Position numbers and translations under genes: made by a program. Source: an uncultured Saprospiraceae bacterium (GTDB lineage Bacteria; Bacteroidota; Bacteroidia; Chitinophagales; Saprospiraceae). Taken from it: DNA of 38,131 nucleotides. The notes below the pieces were generated by a model, which did not search any database, was not told the DNA's origin, and saw nothing but the letters and a program-made list of their open reading frames with translations. Positions within the stretch are counted from its first letter, which is position 1, and every line of letters begins with the position of its first letter. Shown here piece by piece: positions 34,201 to 38,131 of this stretch. Location of the stretch: NCBI GenBank assembly GCA_937928405.1, contig CALFWZ010000162.1, positions 1-38,131 on the forward strand. The letters run 5' to 3'.

Positions 34201-36897
34201 GATGTTTTAACTATCACCACTGGGCTGGCAGATATCAACGGAGAAGGAATCGTAGATGAGCCACTTAGTATTGGCACCGCAGCAGTTATTAATGGTCTTA
34301 ATTTTATCGGTGATCCTGTGATGGCAGGAACCATAATATTGCAGACAGACGGCAATTACAGTTTTGATCCAATCGCTGAGTTTTCTGGAAAAATTAGTAT
34401 TGAATATACTATTACAGATGGAAATGGAGGAGAGGATGACGCCATTTTAACTATTTTAGTTTTACCAAATTTAAGCAATCAAAGTTTTGCACATGATGAA
34501 GTGAGTACTGGGAAAGTGGATAAAACACAAACGGGAAACATCATGACCAATGATCATGATCCAGAATTAGATCAGCAAATCGTTACCGCTGCCGCCGATA
34601 ATAATGGTGTGGTATTAGTGATAGATGGAACGACAGAAAACGAATTGCGTAGCGGAACGGTCGTACTTGATTCGGAAGGTTCGTTTATCTACACGCCAGG
34701 TGCAGGATTCATTGGAACGGAAGCAGTAGTTTATGTGCTCTGCGATGATGTAAGACCTGAGTCTGCTTGTGATACCGCTACTTTATACTTTACCACACTA
34801 CCTTTTAATAACCTAGTTGCTACAGATGATTTTAATAACACACCATTTGAAATACCACTGATAGCCAATGTTAGTACCAACGATATTGATGAAGAAAATG
34901 ACCAATTGACCTTTAGTTTGACGAGTGTCAATGGTGGCATGCACCTCGATACTGGCGATGTAATTATGGAGGTAGATGGAAGTTATACGTATCATCCTGG
35001 TAGCAATTTTAGTGGTCCTACTCAATTTGAATATCAGGTATGTGATGATGGACAACCTGCAATGTGTGATACATCGATGGTTTATCTAAAAGTATTTCCA
35101 GCGATTAGTGCCGAAACGATACAGTTGGTGGCTAACCCAGATGCTCATACCATGGAAACTGGACAAACGGGTACGGGTAATGTAATGATCAATGACCTTG
35201 ATCCCGATGATTTGGATCCAGCGGTAATTACTACCGTTGACGACACCCCAGTGGAAGGTATAGATGAAAATGGAAATACCTTTTTTCCTGCCGGTACCAT
35301 TAGCTTAATCTCTGATGGGAGTTATGTTTTTATTCCTGCTGCTGGTTTTACAGGAATGGTTATTCAGCCTTACACAATTTGTAATGCTGTCGCACCCGCT
35401 GTTTGTGACAATACTGAATTGATGATTAAGGTAATTCCAGATATTGAAAATACCACCTTCGCCAATGATGATGCGGTGATTACAGATGCTGGGGTTGTTG
35501 TTACTGGAAATATTTTAGCCAACGATAATGATAGCGAAATGGATAATCAGTTGGTTTCTGAATTTTTAATTGACACAGATGGAGATGGTACGGGTGATAC
35601 TTCCGGTGCTCTTGGACGTCCCAGTGTGGTAAGTGGGTTTGACGATGCTGGTGATTTTGTGGCGGATGCAGGTCAGTTTACCTTAAACTTAGATGGTTCC
35701 TTTTCGCTTACGCCAAATAGTAGGTTTATGGGTAATCTGAATATTCCATATACGATTTGTGATGATGTGGTGGATGATATGGCGTGTGCAGATGCTACCT
35801 TGGTCATTTCAGTATTGAATGTTCAACGGGATTATGGTGATGGCCCGACGGCCTATCCTACTTGTTGGCACCGAGCAGTAACAGATGCAGATGGTGACCA
35901 TGAGCTAGATGGTGCCACAGATGTTTGGCTGGGAATGAAAACTAGTTTTGAATCCGCCTCTACTGATACAAATATTGGTGATCAATTTGATGATGCGATT
36001 AGTTTTGGATCTAATCCCGGACAGTTTCCTTTATTTGCCGAGCCTGGACAATCTTACGATGTAAATATTACCGTAAACTCCTCTCAAGTAGATTTAGTTT
36101 ATTATGGAATGTGGATTGACTGGAACGAAGATGGTGTCTATGATGATTTCTACACGGGATCCCAACAGACTGCCAGTCCAGCAATCGCTACCACTACCAT
36201 TACCGCTCCTGCTGCTACTACTGGAGTTATAAATGTAAGATTAAGAGCCGATGATAATCCATTTGTTGCGATTGATTTTGCAGGTGGGAAGACCAATGGT
36301 GAGGTAGAAGATTTTCAGGCGATGGTTGTTTTACCGGTAGAACTAACTCAATTTAATGGTCGCCCGAATGGTTGTCTAGTGGATCTACAATGGCACACTG
36401 AATCGGAAGAAAATTTCTCTCATTTTGAATTAGAAAGAAGCGATAACGGTCGTGACTTTGAAAAAATTGCGGAGATTACCGGAACGGGTGGAGCAGGAAT
36501 TCCTTATAGCTATAATTACTTGGATAAAAATGCTATAGCTCAAAACTATTATCGATTAAAAATGATTGATTTGGATGGAACTTTTGATTTGTCTAAGGTA
36601 ATTTCCGTAAAGACAGATTGTGAAAATATGGAGGCTATTATCTTATATCCAAACCCCAGAATTGTAGGAGATGGATTGCTAAACCTTCGTTTTAATGCTA
36701 CTAGCGAGAAGGCACATATTCATATAGCTGATATATATGGTCGGGTTGTTCGACGTTTAATAATTGAAACAGCCATCAATCAAGAGAATACGCTACAGAT
36801 GGAAGTATCAGATTTAATTGAAGGGAGTTATTATCTTCAGTTGATCGATGGAACTATTGAATATTCTAAGACTTTTATACTAATTAATGAAGACTAA
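31264..36897 (+). CDS. Giant T9SS surface protein with TSP3, Ig-like and GEVED modules
   Basis: The 1877-aa product has a long signal region with its hydrophobic core at about 36-55. A lectin-like or unknown N-terminal domain lies at 57-255. Four thrombospondin type 3 calcium-binding stretches begin near 261, 442, 535 and 754 (DxDxDGxxD patterns), with unknown beta domains between them. Six Ig/cadherin-like modules begin near 833, 951, 1076, 1186, 1290 and 1400. A GEVED domain (about 1523-1690) has MWIDWNEDGVYDD and GGKTNGEVEDF. A fibronectin-like stretch (VELTQFNGRPNG, LQWHTESEENFSHFELERS) leads to the T9SS type A sorting domain at LYPNP (1794). It should be a cell-surface or secreted adhesin-type protein; ligand unknown. 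Stretches of aspartate suggest calcium-dependent folding. Confidence 0.9.
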   Translation: MRNAIAKLFVGQIRDLKSQTKLEAWVNGPGLVVSKIIFWIIIFMSITLEIRCQCTAQGIGSFSWFGSSEGTATTWNLNDPITGYAPINCGGNFQIDAIFSDPNGIRLIGSDGTSNQGGVYGPGFLTLANDALFPGDFTTLTYIFSESIPLSNWRVDDIDGNAGFQDKVVFLAYDDNNSSVTVTLVPVIPSTSELLVTGNTVTANSDEAIVVPDDANGQVYVSTSQPIKRLVMQYTAGPDISNPSAQYIRMPGFTVSACCIDSDEDGIGDLLDIDDDNDGITDTQESCGTDPLEIINSPINISINLDNYPSETTWWVSGPSGIVGSGGPYNLPNTTVFATVEVDENGPYEFVITDSYGDGLSGNTYSVSGNDFSSISAPFHDQGAVGRPVSLYTNFDISSACQSAFTCLSADPILDNDKDGTLNYQDADFCTLNANGVCAHLDTDGDGIIDMLDLDSDNDGCFDAEEAGHNEYMAPDNSIVIDPAEVGMNGLADRVENSDLIVTSLSYPLSTTDTGVFNFQNDAAFFACSASEESDADGDGIVDAEDLDDDNDGILDETENVCQRAQIEWSHNGDNGQSQSATYTPNSEVYFTSAQDAIFGWGLDENSDNYAYTYLLRNADAATYSEAKTNNDYVELSFVPLEAVRLEAINLGFWSNSQWDPEFNIGNFKMAIEYSYERGFVNPTLLFQDIQVGDMIAGGYVFLPQDLSSEDILLEGGTSYAFRFYFYDEQNSDWANRVRFDDVQFPVTPLSTCDTDGDGLADYVDTDSDGDGCPDALEGTGAFIYEDIASDTLTGGVDENGVPLVATATGQGLGSAQESAALGLACITLAENDINQTPFDTDISGNLLTNDTDPTKDNQWIQSIYALNDHGIMMPLQIGGRSTDIYDEDGSFAGTISIYSDGSYDFNPASTYSGMVSLSYLVEDTNGATDAATLTIKVIPINNPRTNQAPIANDDTNTTEMDIDVAGNVITSNDHDLEGDVLTITTGLADINGEGIVDEPLSIGTAAVINGLNFIGDPVMAGTIILQTDGNYSFDPIAEFSGKISIEYTITDGNGGEDDAILTILVLPNLSNQSFAHDEVSTGKVDKTQTGNIMTNDHDPELDQQIVTAAADNNGVVLVIDGTTENELRSGTVVLDSEGSFIYTPGAGFIGTEAVVYVLCDDVRPESACDTATLYFTTLPFNNLVATDDFNNTPFEIPLIANVSTNDIDEENDQLTFSLTSVNGGMHLDTGDVIMEVDGSYTYHPGSNFSGPTQFEYQVCDDGQPAMCDTSMVYLKVFPAISAETIQLVANPDAHTMETGQTGTGNVMINDLDPDDLDPAVITTVDDTPVEGIDENGNTFFPAGTISLISDGSYVFIPAAGFTGMVIQPYTICNAVAPAVCDNTELMIKVIPDIENTTFANDDAVITDAGVVVTGNILANDNDSEMDNQLVSEFLIDTDGDGTGDTSGALGRPSVVSGFDDAGDFVADAGQFTLNLDGSFSLTPNSRFMGNLNIPYTICDDVVDDMACADATLVISVLNVQRDYGDGPTAYPTCWHRAVTDADGDHELDGATDVWLGMKTSFESASTDTNIGDQFDDAISFGSNPGQFPLFAEPGQSYDVNITVNSSQVDLVYYGMWIDWNEDGVYDDFYTGSQQTASPAIATTTITAPAATTGVINVRLRADDNPFVAIDFAGGKTNGEVEDFQAMVVLPVELTQFNGRPNGCLVDLQWHTESEENFSHFELERSDNGRDFEKIAEITGTGGAGIPYSYNYLDKNAIAQNYYRLKMIDLDGTFDLSKVISVKTDCENMEAIILYPNPRIVGDGLLNLRFNATSEKAHIHIADIYGRVVRRLIIETAINQENTLQMEVSDLIEGSYYLQLIDGTIEYSKTFILINED

Positions 36898-36986
36898 CTA
36901 GTACACAGTCTATCAGGTTATGGGTTTATAAATTGAGATAAAATAGCACCCACTCTTATTTTGAATAGTTAGAATTACTGTTTCAT

Positions 36987-37026
36987 AAAAAACTGCTTCG
37001 GGCGATCGTTCGGAGTGGTTTTTTTT
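36987..37026. terminator. Bidirectional terminator between giant gene and tilS
   Basis: AAAAAACTGCTTC (36987-36999) pairs with GGAGTGGTTTTTT (37012-37024), with three G-U pairs on the + strand. The A-run and T-run make it usable from both sides, which suits the convergent genes on either side. Confidence 0.75.
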
Positions 37027-37048
37027 ATGAAATTTTCTAACAACTTCA

Positions 37049-38131
37049 CTAAAAAACACCTGCCTGTGCTTCCCATTTAATTACTAAAACTCGATCTGTA
37101 GTAAGATCTACTTTAAATCTTTCATCGATTCGATGATTAACAATCCAGCAAATCACACCATTACTGTCTAATAACCAAACACGTTCTTTTTCAAGAATAG
37201 ACAGTTTTTTATCAGAAAAATAATCCTGCACTTTTTTATGTTGACCATTCATCCCCAGCGGCTGAAACTGATCGCCAGCTTGCCAACGTCGGAGCTTCAA
37301 TGGAAAGACCAATTTGGCCAAATCTAGACAAGCAACGTTTGTAGTGGTAGGAAATTGATCTGGTCTTTTGTCAAGATGTGTTAGCTGTAATTTTCCTTTT
37401 GGTAAATGAATTTCTTCCTGATCGTAGTTGATCAAATACTCATTTTGACCATCAACTTGATTGTCTTTTAACGGTTGAATTAGGTATTGGTCATGGTCGA
37501 TAATTAGCCGGTGCGAGCTACTGATAAATTGACTGCCAGATTTGCCGCCATTGAGCAATTGCATTACTTGACTTGAATTAAATCCGAAGGGACGTAGCAA
37601 TTCGTAGAGAATGGTTTCTTTCGCTGGATAATAATCGAGTGTTTTAAAACTCAAACTAGTCACCTGCTCGTTGCGGCTCATGATTTGTTGTCGGATTCCA
37701 TTGATGGCCCAAAGATAAATCGTCTCCACATCCCGCAGATGATTAAAGGTTTGTCGGGAAGTTTTTTCTAAGGATGGATTGATCTCTTTTAATACCGGAA
37801 TTATCTGATGCCGGATTTTATTTCGCATATATTTATCGGTGGCGTTAGACGCATCTTCGCGATAAGCAATGTCATTTTTTTCTACGTATTCTACAATCAT
37901 ATCTTTATCCGCAAACAGTAAAGGATGAATAATAAAATCGTGCTTCGGTAGAATACCTCGTACTCCTCGAATACCACTGCCTTTGGCTAGATTATACAAT
38001 GCTGTTTCAATACTATCATTGGTATGATGAGCGGTAGCAATCACGTCAAAATTCATGGCTTGGCGGATATCTTCCAACCAGTCGTAACGCAGTTCTCTCG
38101 CCATAATTTGAATACTGGTTGATTCTTCGTC
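37049..38131 (-). CDS. tilS: tRNA(Ile)-lysidine synthase TilS, 5' part missing
   Basis: TilS changes cytidine 34 of the CAU-anticodon tRNA(Ile) to lysidine using ATP, so that it reads AUA codons; it is normally essential. The reading frame stays open to the right edge, so the N-terminal P-loop (SGGxDS type) lies outside the window. About 360 residues are present. ARELRYDWLE and TAHHTNDSIETALYNLAKGSG are the TilS core motif, followed by RGVRGI and RNKIRHQIIPVL. The C-terminal TilS domain has LRRWQAGDQFQPLGMNGQHKK and VQDYFSDKK. An internal ATG at 38104 is not the true start, because the preceding codons continue the conserved region. Confidence 0.94.
   Translation of the reverse strand, partial: DEESTSIQIMARELRYDWLEDIRQAMNFDVIATAHHTNDSIETALYNLAKGSGIRGVRGILPKHDFIIHPLLFADKDMIVEYVEKNDIAYREDASNATDKYMRNKIRHQIIPVLKEINPSLEKTSRQTFNHLRDVETIYLWAINGIRQQIMSRNEQVTSLSFKTLDYYPAKETILYELLRPFGFNSSQVMQLLNGGKSGSQFISSSHRLIIDHDQYLIQPLKDNQVDGQNEYLINYDQEEIHLPKGKLQLTHLDKRPDQFPTTTNVACLDLAKLVFPLKLRRWQAGDQFQPLGMNGQHKKVQDYFSDKKLSILEKERVWLLDSNGVICWIVNHRIDERFKVDLTTDRVLVIKWEAQAGVF

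Overview
The window looks like a chromosomal segment of a low-GC member of the Bacteroidota, probably close to the Saprospiria. The evidence is the gene order of the division and cell wall (dcw) cluster, the near absence of Shine-Dalgarno sequences, two surface proteins ending in type IX secretion (T9SS) sorting domains, an SDR-type threonine dehydrogenase, and one promoter matching the Bacteroidota TTG / TAnnTTTG pattern. The taxon is inferred from sequence features only.

Region 1 (1-12133, + strand) is the back half of a dcw cluster: murE, mraY, murD, ftsW, murG, murC, ftsQ, ftsA, ftsZ. These genes make lipid II from UDP-MurNAc-dipeptide onward (MurE, MurD, MraY, MurG, with MurC feeding in) and build the divisome (FtsW, FtsQ, FtsA, FtsZ). 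murD, ftsW and murG are tightly packed and murC overlaps ftsQ. The gaps murE/mraY, ftsA/ftsZ and the one after ftsZ hold long imperfect palindromes built from 8-nt words starting with GTT, and there are terminator-like hairpins before mraY and at the murG stop.

Region 2 (12134-16627) starts with a two-gene island: an Rpn/PD-(D/E)XK nuclease-like gene and a helix-turn-helix gene. A nearly identical two-hairpin element of about 80 nt lies before the first and after the second. An aspartate kinase gene follows, with a long structured leader, then a 62-codon hypothetical gene.

Region 3 (17141-23020) holds the threonine-to-glycine pathway on the - strand (tdh, kbl), a secreted CARDB protein and an Lrp/AsnC regulator. 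A divergent S41 processing protease is separated from the regulator by a pair of inverted 19-bp arms.

Region 4 (23249-28259, - strand) is a compact three-gene operon: an archaeal-type AAA ATPase, a second ATPase fused to a winged helix and TPR/Sel1 repeats, and a divergent GH36-like protein without a signal peptide. A good promoter lies inside an inverted repeat. I know no described system with this combination; it is my best candidate for an undescribed one.

Region 5 (28260-36897, + strand) holds two paralogous T9SS surface proteins (542 and 1877 aa) with duplicated 5' leaders. The short one matches three Ig-like modules of the giant one in the same order. tilS, cut by the window edge, converges on them from the right.
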